Shown here one piece after another: positions 1-8,618 of a stretch of DNA of 64,000 nt. The DNA comes from Brevundimonas albigilva. GTDB lineage: Bacteria; Pseudomonadota; Alphaproteobacteria; Caulobacterales; Caulobacteraceae. The translations under genes and the position numbers were made by a program. The notes under the pieces are model-generated. The model worked only from the letters and a program-made list of their open reading frames with translations. It did no database searches and was not told the origin of the DNA. Numbering within the stretch: position 1 is the stretch's first letter; every line of letters begins with the position of its first letter. Location: contig NZ_CP097298.1 in the NCBI RefSeq assembly GCF_023503965.1, positions 3,140,501-3,204,500 on the forward strand, in the 5' to 3' direction.

Positions 1-906
1 CAGCAGGTCCAGCATTCCGTCCTGCAGCACCTCCGTATAGGCGGCCATCCGTTCGAAAGGGCCGTCCAGAAGCCCCGCCAGCACGGCGTTGGCGACATTG
101 CCGACGCCCGATTGCAACGGCAGCAGCGACGACGGCAGCCGGCCCGACTTCACCTCGTGCTTCAGGAATTCGATCAGGTGGCCGGCGATGGCGCGGGCGT
201 TCTCGTCCGGCGCGGCGAAGGGCAGGTTGCGGTCCGGGGCGTCGGTCTCGACGATGGCGGCGATCTTGGCCGGATCGATGCGGAAGGTCGGCTGGCCGAT
301 CCGCTGGTCGGGCCGGGTCAGGGGGATCGGCACGCGGTCCGGCGGCAGGGCGGTGCCGTAATAGACGTCGTGCATCCCCTCCAGCGCCGCGTTCTGCCAG
401 GCGTTGACCTCCAGGATCACGCGCTCGGCCCGGTCCAGCCAGGTCTTGTTGTTGCCGATGGAAGAGGAGGGGACCAGCGAGCCGTCCTCGTGGATGGCCG
501 AGACTTCGACCACGGCCGTATCCAGCGGCCCCAGAAATCCCTGCCAGGCGGCGGGGGCGACCTGGCTCAGGTGCATGTCCAGGTATTCCATCTGGCCCGT
601 GTTGATCTTCTCGCGGGCGATGGGGTCGGAGTTGTAGGGCAGGCGGAACTCGATCCCGTCGGCCTTGGCCAGGGCGCCGTCCAGTTCCGGCCCGGTCGAG
701 GCGCCGGTCCAGACCCGCACCCGGAACGGATCGCCCGCCGCATGGGCCGCCTCGATGCGCGTCGCGAGCGCCGGCGGCACCGCCTTGGGATAGCCCGAGC
801 CGGTGAAGCCGCTCATGCCCACGGTCGCCCCGGGGGGAATCAGGGCGGCGGCGTCCTCGGCGGATACGACCTTGGAGCGCAGGGACGGGTTGCGGATACG
901 CGACAT
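1..906 (-). CDS. Acetyl-CoA hydrolase / succinate CoA-transferase family protein (3' part outside the window)
   Basis: The 302 N-terminal residues are present; the gene runs off the left edge. The family moves CoA between acetyl-CoA and succinate or acetate (AarC/Cat1/Ach1 type) in the cytoplasm. Family features include the N-terminal VGMSGFTGSGYPKAVP stretch (about residues 29-44), the SSSIGNNKTWLD segment (148-158) and the YTEVLQD motif near residue 290, whose Glu292 matches the position of the glutamate that forms the glutamyl-CoA thioester in characterised members (alignment by eye). The ATG at 906-904 gives the expected N-terminus MSRIRNPSLRSKVVSAEDAA. It is transcribed away from the downstream small enzymes and no operon partner is visible. 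Substrate choice cannot be decided from this part alone. Confidence 0.85.
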   Translation of the reverse strand, partial: MSRIRNPSLRSKVVSAEDAAALIPPGATVGMSGFTGSGYPKAVPPALATRIEAAHAAGDPFRVRVWTGASTGPELDGALAKADGIEFRLPYNSDPIAREKINTGQMEYLDMHLSQVAPAAWQGFLGPLDTAVVEVSAIHEDGSLVPSSSIGNNKTWLDRAERVILEVNAWQNAALEGMHDVYYGTALPPDRVPIPLTRPDQRIGQPTFRIDPAKIAAIVETDAPDRNLPFAAPDENARAIAGHLIEFLKHEVKSGRLPSSLLPLQSGVGNVANAVLAGLLDGPFERMAAYTEVLQDGMLDLL

Positions 907-1009
907 GGTGTTGTCGGGGCTGCGGTCGGGGAGGACCTAAGTGCGGCGGTGCTAGGCGGCGCAGTATCCCCGATCCATTCGACCTTGGTCGAGTCCGGCC
1001 GATGCGCGC

Positions 1010-1450
1010 TCAGGCCTGGGACGGCTTCCAATCCGGCCCTCCGTTCGTGTTGACCATCCACGGCACGCCGAACTTGTCGGTCAGATTGCCATAGCCGGGC
1101 GACCAGAAGGCCTCGCCGAAGGCCATGCCGACCTTTCCGCCTTCGGCCAGGGCGTCGAAGGCGCGCCTCGCCTCGTCCAGGTCCTCGGTGTGCAGCATGA
1201 CGTCGAAGCCGTTCTTGGGCTTGTCGATATTGGGCGCGACCTCGGGCGGCATGTCGGCCCCCATCAAGGCCTGGTCTCCGAACTCCAGCCAGGCGTGCAT
1301 CAGCCAGTCCTGGTATTTGGGGTCGACGGGCGACTCCCCGGGGACGTCGCGGAATGCGAAGGCGGTCACCTTGCCGCCCAGCACCTTGGCGTAGAAGTCG
1401 AACGCCTCGCGGCATTCGCCCTGAAAGCTCAGGCTGGTCACGATCTTCAT
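1010..1450 (-). CDS. VOC superfamily / PhnB-like protein
   Basis: A 146-residue single-domain protein starting MKIVTSLSFQGECREAFDFY and ending in a PWMVNTNGG-type strand, as in PhnB-like proteins (glyoxalase/bleomycin-resistance fold, often labelled 3-demethylubiquinone-9 methyltransferase-like). The LSFQGECREAFDFYAKVLGG opening and the GEAFWSPGYGNLTDKFGVPW ending are typical of the family. The ATG at 1450 is preferred over a longer open frame upstream because it gives the standard family length and is preceded by a purine-rich AAGGAGACGACC stretch. These proteins usually bind a metal and small ligands, but the natural substrate is generally unknown and cannot be inferred here. Divergent to the flavodoxin-like gene. 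Confidence 0.85.
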   Translation of the reverse strand: MKIVTSLSFQGECREAFDFYAKVLGGKVTAFAFRDVPGESPVDPKYQDWLMHAWLEFGDQALMGADMPPEVAPNIDKPKNGFDVMLHTEDLDEARRAFDALAEGGKVGMAFGEAFWSPGYGNLTDKFGVPWMVNTNGGPDWKPSQA

Positions 1451-1637
1451 GGTCGTCTCCTTCGGGCGGCCGGGCGCTGCGCCAGGCTGTTCGCGGGCTT
1501 GCAGCTTACCATCCGGCGCTCGGATTCCCGAGTGTTCGGAGAACGGTCGGCGGCCAGCGATTCGACCGACCCGTCGAAGGCGGCGCGGAACGGACGCCTC
1601 CGCGGCGGGTTGGCAGCGAAACGCCGAAAGGAACGCC

Positions 1638-2243
1638 ATGAAAGCCCTGGTCCTGAACTGCACCCTCAAAGCCTCGCCCGAGACGTCCAGCACTGAGGCG
1701 CTGGCGCGCGTCGTCATGCAGGAACTGGCGGACGGGGGGGCCGAGACCGACCTGGTCCGCCTGGTCGACCTGAACATCAAGCCGGGCGTGAAGACCGACG
1801 AAGGCGAGGGCGACGACTGGCCGGCGGTGCACGACAAGATCCTGGCCGCCGACATCCTGATCTTCGCCACCCCAACCTGGATGGGCCAGATGTCCAGCGT
1901 CTGCCAGCGCGCGCTGGAGCGGATGGACGCCCTGTTCGAGGAGACCGACGACACCGGCCGGCCGGTCGCCTTCGGCAAGGTCGCGGGCGTGGTCATCACC
2001 GGCAACGAGGACGGCGCCCACCACATCGTCGCCACCGTCTGCCAGGGGCTGATCGACATGGGCTTCACCATTCCGGGCCAGAGCTGGACCTACTGGCACC
2101 TGGGGCCGGGGCCGGGTCCCGACTATGTCGAGACCGATCAGGGCCACGACTATTCCGACCGGGTCGGGCGCAACGCCGCGCGCAACCTGCTGGCCCTGGC
2201 CAAGGTGCTGAGGCCCGACACCTATCCTGTTCCCGAAAGCTGA
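1638..2243 (+). CDS. Flavodoxin-like NAD(P)H-dependent oxidoreductase (NADPH-dependent FMN reductase type)
   Basis: A 201-residue protein with an opening MKALVLNCTLKASPE strand-loop that forms the FMN phosphate site in the flavodoxin-like fold, then an ATPTWMGQMSS loop (about residues 76-86) and a GNEDGAHH segment (about 121-128) lining the flavin. It is expected to be a cytoplasmic FMN-dependent reductase of quinones or similar acceptors; the exact substrate is unknown. The ATG at 1638 follows an AAAGGA ribosome-binding site at a good distance. The next gene begins 20 bp downstream, so a short operon with the NTF2-like gene and recO is plausible. Confidence 0.85.
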   Translation: MKALVLNCTLKASPETSSTEALARVVMQELADGGAETDLVRLVDLNIKPGVKTDEGEGDDWPAVHDKILAADILIFATPTWMGQMSSVCQRALERMDALFEETDDTGRPVAFGKVAGVVITGNEDGAHHIVATVCQGLIDMGFTIPGQSWTYWHLGPGPGPDYVETDQGHDYSDRVGRNAARNLLALAKVLRPDTYPVPES

Positions 2244-2263
2244 GAACAGGACTAGACGGGGCC

Positions 2264-2763
2264 ATGATCGCCGTTCTCCTCGCCGCCCTGGCCCTGCAGT
2301 CTCCCGTTCCCGCGACAGGACCGTCGGCGCCCAGCGACGGGATCGCCCTCGCCGAGGCCGCCTCGCAGGCGGCGGCGACGCTGGACCGGATGCACCAGGC
2401 GGCCGCGCGGGGCGACGGCGCGGCCTATTTCGCCCAGTTCGCGCCCGATGCGCGCTTCATCGGGACCGATGCGTCGGAGCGCTGGAGCCTGGATCAATTC
2501 CACGCCTACGCCGACCCCGTCTTCGCCCGGGGACGGGGCTGGACCTACCATCCGCGCGAGCGGGCGTTGACCACCGCGGGCGACCTGGCCTGGTTCGACG
2601 AGATCCTGGATCACGACGCCTATGGCGTGCTGAGGGGGTCCGGCGTCCTGCGCCGCCGCGACGGCGTGTGGAAGATCGAGCAATACGTCCTCAGCTTCGC
2701 CGTGCCGAACGACCGGGCCGAGGCGGTCGTCGACGTCATCCGCGAGGCCGGCGAGCGCCCTGA
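2264..2763 (+). CDS. Exported NTF2-like (DUF4440/SnoaL-type) protein, 3' end frameshifted
   Basis: About 166 residues: a short hydrophobic N-terminus (MIAVLLAALALQSPVPATG) that looks like a cleavable signal peptide, then an NTF2-like cone-fold domain (DRMHQAAARGDGAAYFAQFA through WKIEQYVLSFAVPND). Function of this subfamily is unknown. The frame does not stop where expected: it continues to 3511 through recO in a different frame. Adding one C to the CCC at 2758-2760 would give GERP followed by TGA overlapping the recO ATG (TGATG). I infer a lost C, either a real mutation or a sequencing error, and give the coordinates of the restored gene. Confidence 0.7.
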
Positions 2764-3494
2764 TGGACTTCCACGAGGAGGCCTTCGTCCTGTCCGCGCG
2801 GGCGCATGGCGACACTGGCGCGGTCGCGGACCTGCTGACCGAGACGCACGGGCGTCGCTCGGCCTATGTCGCCGGCGGGGCGTCGCGCAAGATGCGGCCC
2901 TTCCTGCAGCCGGGGGCGCGGGTCGTCGCCGACTATCGCGCCCGCACGGCCGACCACCTGGGGTCCGCGCGGCTGGAGCCGGTGGGCGAGGGACCCAGCG
3001 CTCTGTTCGACGATCCGCTGGCCCTGACGGGCCTGGCGGGCGCGGCGGCGGTGGCGCAAGGGGCCCTGCCGGAGCGGGAGCCGCATCCCGGCGTCTTCCT
3101 GGCGTTCGAGGCCCTGATGGGCGCCTTTTCCCTGGCGGCCGTCTGGCCCGCCATCTTCGTGCGCTTCGAGATGGGGCTGCTGGAGGACCTGGGATTCGGG
3201 CTGGACCTGTCGCGGTGCGCCGCGACGGGCGTGCTGGACGACCTGATCTACGTCAGCCCCCGCACGGGCCGGGCGGTCAGCCGCGACGCGGGCGCCCCCT
3301 ATGCGGACAAGATGCTGGCCCTGCCGCCCTTCCTGCTGGGCGCCCAGGCCGGACTGGTCGAGGGGGACGTGCGCGCGGGATTCGATCTGACCGGCCATTT
3401 CCTGGAGCAGTTCGTCTTTCATCCGCAGAACCGGCCCCTGCCGCCCGCGCGCGTCTGGATGCTGGACCGGCTGGCGGAGGCCGGGCGGCTGTAA
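2763..3494 (+). CDS. recO: DNA repair protein RecO
   Basis: A 243-residue RecO. It begins with the OB-fold signature MDFHEEAFVLSARAHGDTGA and carries the typical VYVSPRTGRAVSRDAGAPYADK-like C-terminal region of alphaproteobacterial RecO. RecO loads RecA onto SSB-coated single-stranded DNA together with RecR in recombinational repair. The start overlaps the presumed stop of the upstream NTF2-like gene, pointing to translational coupling. Length is normal for the family (about 240). No frame disruption is seen. Confidence 0.9.
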   Translation: MDFHEEAFVLSARAHGDTGAVADLLTETHGRRSAYVAGGASRKMRPFLQPGARVVADYRARTADHLGSARLEPVGEGPSALFDDPLALTGLAGAAAVAQGALPEREPHPGVFLAFEALMGAFSLAAVWPAIFVRFEMGLLEDLGFGLDLSRCAATGVLDDLIYVSPRTGRAVSRDAGAPYADKMLALPPFLLGAQAGLVEGDVRAGFDLTGHFLEQFVFHPQNRPLPPARVWMLDRLAEAGRL

Positions 3495-3507
3495 TCGCGG
3501 GCCTCCG

Positions 3508-3536
3508 TTGACCTTTGGCGCCCTTCTCGACATAAG
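3508..3536 (+). promoter_or_regulatory. Probable sigma-70-type promoter of tig
   Basis: TTGACC at 3508-3513 and CATAAG at 3531-3536 are separated by exactly 17 bases, close to TTGACA-N17-TATAAT. A CGCCCTT...AAGGGCG inverted repeat (3519-3525 with 3534-3540) overlaps the spacer and -10. It lies about 105 bp upstream of the trigger factor start, with no other gene between. Prediction by inspection only. Confidence 0.4.
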
Positions 3537-3641
3537 GGCGGGCTTCGAGGCGCCGCTCCGCAAGGGGCGGCCTTCTTGCTTTATCCATTCGCGCCGGCCG
3601 ACCCCTCAGGCCATGCGCCCCAGAGCGTCAGAATCCCGACC

Positions 3642-4985
3642 ATGCAAGTCGTCGAAAAGTCGAACGAAGGCCTCAGCCGCGTGATCGCGGTCACCATCCC
3701 CGTCGCGGAGCTGAACGAGAAGCTCGACGCCCGCGTCAAGGAAGTCGCCCCGCAGGTGAAGCTGAAGGGCTTCCGCCCGGGCAAGGTGCCGGCCGCCCAC
3801 GTCAAGAAGACCTTCGGCCGCGACTTCATGGGCGAGATCATCAACGCCGAGCTGAACGAATCCAGCCAGAAGGCCCTGGACGAGGCCAAGGTCCGTCCCG
3901 CCGCCCCGGCCGAGATGAAGCTGACCTCCGACATGGACAAGGTCATCAAGGGCGAGGAAGACCTGGCCTATGAGATGTCGCTGGAGATCATGCCGGACTT
4001 CACCCCGGTCGATCCCAAGACCCTGAAGCTGGAGCGCCCGACCTACGAGGCGTCCGACGCCGACCTGGACGAGGCGCTGACGGAACTGGCCGGCCAGGCC
4101 AAGACCTACGAGGACAAGAAGGGCAAGACCGTCAAGGCCGCCGAGGGCGACCAGCTGACGATCGACTTCCTGGGCAAGCTGGACGGCGAGCCGTTCGAAG
4201 GCGGCGCCGCCGAGGACGCGGACCTGGTGATCGGCTCGGGCCGCTTCATTCCCGGCTTCGAAGAACAGTTGACCGGCGCCAAGGTCGGCGAGGAAAAGAC
4301 CATCGAGGTCACCTTCCCGGAAAACTACCAGGCCGCCCACCTGGCCGGTAAGACGGCCACCTTCGACATCAAGGTGAAGGCGATCAAGGCCGAGGCCGAA
4401 TCCAAGGTCGACGACGACTTCGCCAAGCGCATCGGCCTGGAATCGCTGGACAAGCTGAAGGAACTGCTGAGCCAGAACCTGAACCAGCAGTACGCCGGCG
4501 CCGCCCGCTTCAAGCTGAAGCGCGCCCTGCTGGACCAGCTGGACGAGGCCCACGACTTCCCGCTGCCGCCCAAGATGGTCGAGGCCGAGTTCGACGGCAT
4601 CTGGCAACAGGTCGAGGCCGACAAGGCCGCCGGTCGCCTGCCGGAAGAGGACGCCAAGAAGTCCGACGACGACCTGAAGGCCGAATACCGCAAGATCGCC
4701 GAGCGCCGCGTGCGCCTGGGCCTGGTGCTGGCCGAAATCGGCCGCGCCAACAACGTCCAGGTCACCGACCAGGAGCTGAACGCCGCCATCCTGCAGGAAG
4801 CCCGCAACTATCCGGGCCAAGAGCAGGCCGTCCTGAACTTCTACCGCCAGAACCCCAACGCCGCCGCCCAGATGCGCGCGCCGATCTATGAGGAAAAGGT
4901 CGTCGACCTGATCGTCGGCGTCGCCGACGTCACCGACAAGCCGATCAGCAAGGAAGACCTGCTGAAGGAAGAAGACGAGGCGTAA
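3642..4985 (+). CDS. tig: Trigger factor, ribosome-associated chaperone and peptidyl-prolyl isomerase
   Basis: A 447-residue trigger factor. The N-terminal ribosome-binding domain has the signature KGFRPGKVP (about residues 44-52) that contacts L23; an FKBP-type PPIase domain follows at about 160-245 (GDQLTIDFLGKLDGEPFEGG; IGSGRFIPGFEEQLTG), then the helical substrate-binding domain rich in charged residues. The ATG at 3642 starts the canonical MQVVEKSNEGLSR; a longer in-frame start at 3576 adds a segment absent from homologues. It folds nascent chains at the ribosome exit. In many proteobacteria it sits next to clpP-clpX, as here, although two secreted-protein genes are inserted between. Confidence 0.95.
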   Translation: MQVVEKSNEGLSRVIAVTIPVAELNEKLDARVKEVAPQVKLKGFRPGKVPAAHVKKTFGRDFMGEIINAELNESSQKALDEAKVRPAAPAEMKLTSDMDKVIKGEEDLAYEMSLEIMPDFTPVDPKTLKLERPTYEASDADLDEALTELAGQAKTYEDKKGKTVKAAEGDQLTIDFLGKLDGEPFEGGAAEDADLVIGSGRFIPGFEEQLTGAKVGEEKTIEVTFPENYQAAHLAGKTATFDIKVKAIKAEAESKVDDDFAKRIGLESLDKLKELLSQNLNQQYAGAARFKLKRALLDQLDEAHDFPLPPKMVEAEFDGIWQQVEADKAAGRLPEEDAKKSDDDLKAEYRKIAERRVRLGLVLAEIGRANNVQVTDQELNAAILQEARNYPGQEQAVLNFYRQNPNAAAQMRAPIYEEKVVDLIVGVADVTDKPISKEDLLKEEDEA

Positions 4986-5014
4986 AGCGCTGCATCATTA
5001 AGATAACTTCATTG

Positions 5015-5050
5015 ACAGGCGGGAAAGTGGACACTTTCCCGCCTGTTTTC
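5015..5050 (+). terminator. Intrinsic terminator of tig
   Basis: A perfect 14-bp stem (5015-5028 with 5033-5046), GC-rich in the middle, with a 4-base GGAC loop and a short T run (TTTTC) on the 3' side, 29 bases after the tig stop codon. Confidence 0.85.
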
Positions 5051-5084
5051 GGTGGCTCGATGCGGCGTCCAGGGGTTGTCGATC

Positions 5085-5962
5085 ATGCAATTGAAGATTT
5101 TCTCCACCGCGCTCTTGGCGGCCGCAGCCGTCGCGACATCCGTCTGCGCGCAGAATGCGCCCACGGCTTCCGAAACCCTGGAGGCGCCCGGTCAGGTCAC
5201 CGATCTTGATCCCATCATTGTGGACGGCACTCGACACCTGTCTGACATTGTGGGAGCTTTGTAGGCGACATCTCTGCGGTTCATGAGCGGAATGGTCAGA
5301 TCGCGCGCTTTGACGGACGTATCTGCGCGGGCGTGATCGGGTTGCCTGCGGCGCAGGCGCAGATTGTGAATGACCGGGTTGCTCGGGCCGCCCTGCTTGT
5401 CGGCCTACAGGTCGGGAGGCCCGGGTGTCATCCCAATGTGGTCGTGGTGGTCACAGATGACTCCGACAAACTGGCTGCGGACTTGGTGGCGCGGCACAAG
5501 CTCACATTCCAATATCACGTTGCCTATCAGGAGCGAGGACCGGACTTGCTCGCCGAATTCCAGCGTTCGGGTCGCGCCGTGCGGTGGTGGCATCTGACGG
5601 AACGCGACGAGATGGGTCACGACGGCGGATCGAGATTGCGCGCCGCTTACGAAACCGACATCTTCCGCGCTATCATCCTGGTTGACACGCGCCGCACAGG
5701 ACCCGTGACGCTTGAGGCGCTTGGCGACTATGTGGCGATGACAGCCTTGGCGCGGCTGTCGCCAGACGCCGACCTAGCTGGACTCGACACCGTGCTTTCG
5801 CTGTTTGACACGCCGCCGGCTCAAAGGCCGCTGTCGATGACGGGTTGGGACGAAGCCTATTTGCGGGCCGTCTATTCCGGCGACGCCGATACGAGATCGC
5901 AATGGTTGCAACAGCGCGATATCGCCAATCGAATGTTGCGTGGCGTCCGGGCTCGAGACTAG
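5085..5962 (+). pseudogene. Secreted protein of unknown family, frameshifted paralogue of the next gene
   Basis: The first frame (from ATG 5085) gives a clear Sec signal peptide (MQLKIFSTALLAAAAVATSVCA) and stops at 5262-5264; the rest (to 5962) lies in another frame and continues the homology to the protein at 6017-6991: RFDGRICAGVIGLPAAQAQI matches QFNGKVCPGIVNLPATQAQA, and LGDYVAMTALARLSPDADL matches LGDYIAMIALARLEPNADV. One missing base around 5250-5256 accounts for the break. Restored, the product is about 292 residues with two conserved cysteines, a RWWHL/RWWHI motif and no domain I recognise. It is a tandem duplicate; whether the frameshift is real or an assembly error is open. Confidence 0.7.
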
Positions 5963-6016
5963 CAAGGCAATAGACAAAGCATCTCTGATGCCTCATGATC
6001 GTCAGGGAGGTATCCG

Positions 6017-6991
6017 ATGAAGCATTGGGTTGCATTTTCTGTTCTGGCTATTCTCCTGGCGCAGCCTGCGGCCGCCCTGCAGCAAGAGCCTCCCTCGCCT
6101 GACGATGACGCAGTCACCGAACTTCCGTCCATCGATGTCAGAGCACGCGCCCGAGGGGATGTGATCGACAATTTCGTTCGGGCGGTCACCGCCTCCCCGG
6201 GCTATCAGGGACAGGTTGCCCAGTTCAATGGCAAGGTTTGTCCTGGGATCGTCAATCTGCCGGCGACCCAAGCGCAGGCGATCAATGACCGTATCGCCGG
6301 GCTCGCTCTGTCTTTGGGCCTTCAAGTCGGGGAGCCGGGCTGCCAGGCCAACATTCTAGTCATCGCTGCAGACGGTGCTGATCGCGTGGCCTCAGAGTTG
6401 GTCGAAATGGAGCCGCGCCTCTTTGGCGGTCGTGATCAATCATGGCGTGCCCGCGAACGGCGAGCCGCCTTCCTTGCGCCCCGACAACCCGCGCGTTGGT
6501 GGCACATCAGTCGTGCGGAAACAGGTGTTTTCGCTGGGATGAGCTGGAGCGCGACACCTGCCAATGCAGGACCTGGCGCGACTGACCATGGGCTCTCTGG
6601 CACGGGAGCGCCCGTGGGCGGCGGGTATGGCGGAAACATCTTGTCACGAGGCTCCGTCACCAACATCGCCGGCGCTATCGTGGTGCTCGATACCCGAGAG
6701 GTCGGCCGGGTCGGCATCAATGCCCTTGGCGACTATATCGCCATGATCGCCCTCGCCCGCTTGGAGCCGAATGCCGACGTCAGCGGGCTGAATACCGTCC
6801 TGAATCTTTTTCAAGACGAAGAAACGAGGGTTTCTGTCGAAGGTTTGACGACATGGGATCGCGCTTACCTGGACGGCGTCTATTCCGCGAAACGCGATGC
6901 TCTGCACGCCGGCTGGCAGGAGCGGGAGATTGCTCGGTCGATGCAGAGAGCCCTTTCGCGTGACGCTCGAACCGCGCAGGCGGACCAATAA
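6017..6991 (+). CDS. Secreted protein of unknown function (intact tandem paralogue)
   Basis: A 324-residue protein with a Sec-type signal peptide (MKHWVAFSVLAILLAQPAAA), a short acidic linker, and a conserved core shared with the upstream copy: QFNGKVCPGIVNLPATQAQA, GLQVGEPGCQANILVIAADG, PARWWHISRAE, and LGDYIAMIALARLEPNADVS. A glycine-rich insertion (GTGAPVGGGYGGNILSRG) about two thirds along is absent from the paralogue. A good GGGAGGTATCCG ribosome-binding region precedes the ATG. The two conserved cysteines suggest a periplasmic disulfide. I do not recognise the family and no neighbouring gene indicates a role; it lies between tig and clpP. Confidence 0.75.
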   Translation: MKHWVAFSVLAILLAQPAAALQQEPPSPDDDAVTELPSIDVRARARGDVIDNFVRAVTASPGYQGQVAQFNGKVCPGIVNLPATQAQAINDRIAGLALSLGLQVGEPGCQANILVIAADGADRVASELVEMEPRLFGGRDQSWRARERRAAFLAPRQPARWWHISRAETGVFAGMSWSATPANAGPGATDHGLSGTGAPVGGGYGGNILSRGSVTNIAGAIVVLDTREVGRVGINALGDYIAMIALARLEPNADVSGLNTVLNLFQDEETRVSVEGLTTWDRAYLDGVYSAKRDALHAGWQEREIARSMQRALSRDARTAQADQ

Positions 6992-7094
6992 ACTGTCGAC
7001 GCCTTGCGGCCTAGGCGGCGGAACGCGATATGAGAAGGCAACGAGACGCGGCTTTCGAGTCGCGGCCGCCCCTATGCATCCCGAGAAGGCCTGA

Positions 7095-7736
7095 ATGCGC
7101 GATCCCATCGATTATCTTCAATCCAACCTCGTGCCCATGGTGGTGGAGCAATCCAGCCGGGGCGAGCGTTCGTTCGACATCTTTTCGCGCCTGCTGCGCG
7201 AGCGGATCATCTTCCTGACCGGGCCATTCGAGGACGGCATGGCGTCGCTGATCTGCGCCCAGCTGCTGTTCCTGGAGTCGGAGAATCCGAAGAAGGAAAT
7301 CAGCATGTACATCAACAGCCCCGGCGGTCAGGTGACCTCGGCGCTCGCGATCTACGACACCATGCAATACATCAAGAGCCCGGTGTCGACCGTGGTGATG
7401 GGCATGGCGGCGTCGGCCGGCTCCCTGATCCTGACGGCGGGCGAGGCGGGCCAGCGCATCGCCCTGCCGAACGCGCGGGTCATGGTGCACCAGCCCTCGG
7501 GCGGTTTCCGCGGCCAGGCCTCGGACATCGAGCGCCACGCCGAGGACATCCGCTACACCAAGAAGCGGCTGAACGAGATCTATGTCCACCACACGGGCCG
7601 GACCTATGAAGAGGTCGAGAAGACGCTGGATCGCGACCACTTCATGAGCGCCGAAGAAGCCAAGGCCTGGGGCATCGTCGACCACGTCTACGATCGTCGC
7701 GAGCAGGCCGATGCGGACGGCGTGAAGACCGTCTGA
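7095..7736 (+). CDS. clpP: ATP-dependent Clp protease proteolytic subunit
   Basis: A 213-residue ClpP serine peptidase. The catalytic triad is visible: Ser107 in GMAASAGS, His132 in MVHQPSGG and Asp181 in LDRDHF, matching E. coli Ser111/His136/Asp185. [16 protein letters not shown] forms the oxyanion-side loop. It assembles two heptameric rings and degrades substrates delivered by ClpX or ClpA; in Caulobacterales ClpXP drives cell-cycle proteolysis including CtrA. The ATG at 7095 gives the usual N-terminus. clpX lies downstream, separated by a convergent HAD gene, an arrangement common in this family. Confidence 0.97.
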   Translation: MRDPIDYLQSNLVPMVVEQSSRGERSFDIFSRLLRERIIFLTGPFEDGMASLICAQLLFLESENPKKEISMYINSPGGQVTSALAIYDTMQYIKSPVSTVVMGMAASAGSLILTAGEAGQRIALPNARVMVHQPSGGFRGQASDIERHAEDIRYTKKRLNEIYVHHTGRTYEEVEKTLDRDHFMSAEEAKAWGIVDHVYDRREQADADGVKTV

Positions 7737-7760
7737 TCATTGCGACCAGCAGGACGGACG

Positions 7761-7790
7761 GGGCCCGGCGGCGACGCCGGGCCCTTCGTC
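7761..7790. terminator. Probable bidirectional terminator between clpP and the HAD gene
   Basis: A perfect 10-bp GC stem GGGCCCGGCG / CGCCGGGCCC (7761-7770 with 7775-7784) with a GCGA loop, placed between two convergent genes and followed by TTCGTC on the plus strand. The weak T run makes termination efficiency uncertain. Confidence 0.65.
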
Positions 7791-7791
7791 G

Positions 7792-8426
7792 TCAGGGGCG
7801 CTCTCTGAACACGCGAAATCCCGGCGCGTCGGCGATCGCCAGCATCTCGGTGTCGCCGGAGGTGTCGCCATAGGCGGCCGCGAGGCGAACGTCGTCGCCG
7901 TAGGCCGCGCGGAGTCGACGCACCTTCTCCTCGCCGCGACAGTTCTGGGTGGCGAAGGCGCCGGTGACCCGGCCTTCGGCGTCGAACACCAGTTGCGTGC
8001 CCAGGAGCGCGTCCGCGCCCAGTCGCTGGGCGAAGGGCGCCACGGTCGTCTCGGGCGAGGCGGTCACGATGACGCGAAGGGCGCCGCGCCGGCCCCAGTC
8101 GTCCCAGGCGCGCAAGGCGTCGGGCCGCATGAAGCGATCCCACGCCTGGTCGGCGAAGCGCTCGGCGTCCGCTGCAAGGGTCTGGCGCGTGACGCCGCGC
8201 AGGAACTCCTTCACCGACGCCGCCTTGATGCGTCCCCGGTCGCGATCGCGGGCGTAGAGGGCCACCGCCGGCGCCATCCTGACCAGTCCCAGGGCCCAGC
8301 CGCCCGGGCCGGCCCGCCAGCGCAGAAACTCGGTGAAGCTGTCGCGATCGTCAGCGTGCCGTCGAAATCGAAGGCGACGATCGAACGCGGCTGGCGAACC
8401 GCCCCTGGAATCCCCATGTCAGACAT
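7792..8426 (-). pseudogene. HAD-IB family phosphatase (phosphoserine phosphatase-like), frameshifted
   Basis: The N-terminal frame (start at 8426 or 8417) carries the HAD motif I AFDFDGTLT with nucleophile Asp; the remaining domain lies in another frame from about 8340 down to 7792 and carries motif II (RVIVTASPET) and motif IV (AAAYGDTSGDTEML). One base missing near 8340-8346 (ATCGCGAC where ATCCGCGAC is expected) would restore TIRDSFTEFLRWRAG and a 211-residue protein of normal length. HAD-IB enzymes dephosphorylate small metabolites; the substrate here is unknown. Convergent with clpP and divergent from clpX. Confidence 0.75.
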
Positions 8427-8618
8427 TCGCCGTGATCCCCGTGGAAACTGAAACATCCCAAGGCCGCGACCGCCCCGTGTCTTCAACGGGGTTGTGGTGG
8501 AACGAGGGATGGGTGATTGTCATTTTTTGAAGACCTTCGCGTTCATGATCATCGAATCAACGCGAGGGAAGCGCGTTTCGCCCCATGTCGGGGCGTATCG
8601 CGGGAGTGAGAAGGGTCT

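Noticed and set aside
2264..3511. 415-residue protein extending the NTF2-like gene through recO
   Set aside because: After residue 166 the translation is an Arg/Gly-rich shadow of recO; a single missing C explains the lost stop codon.
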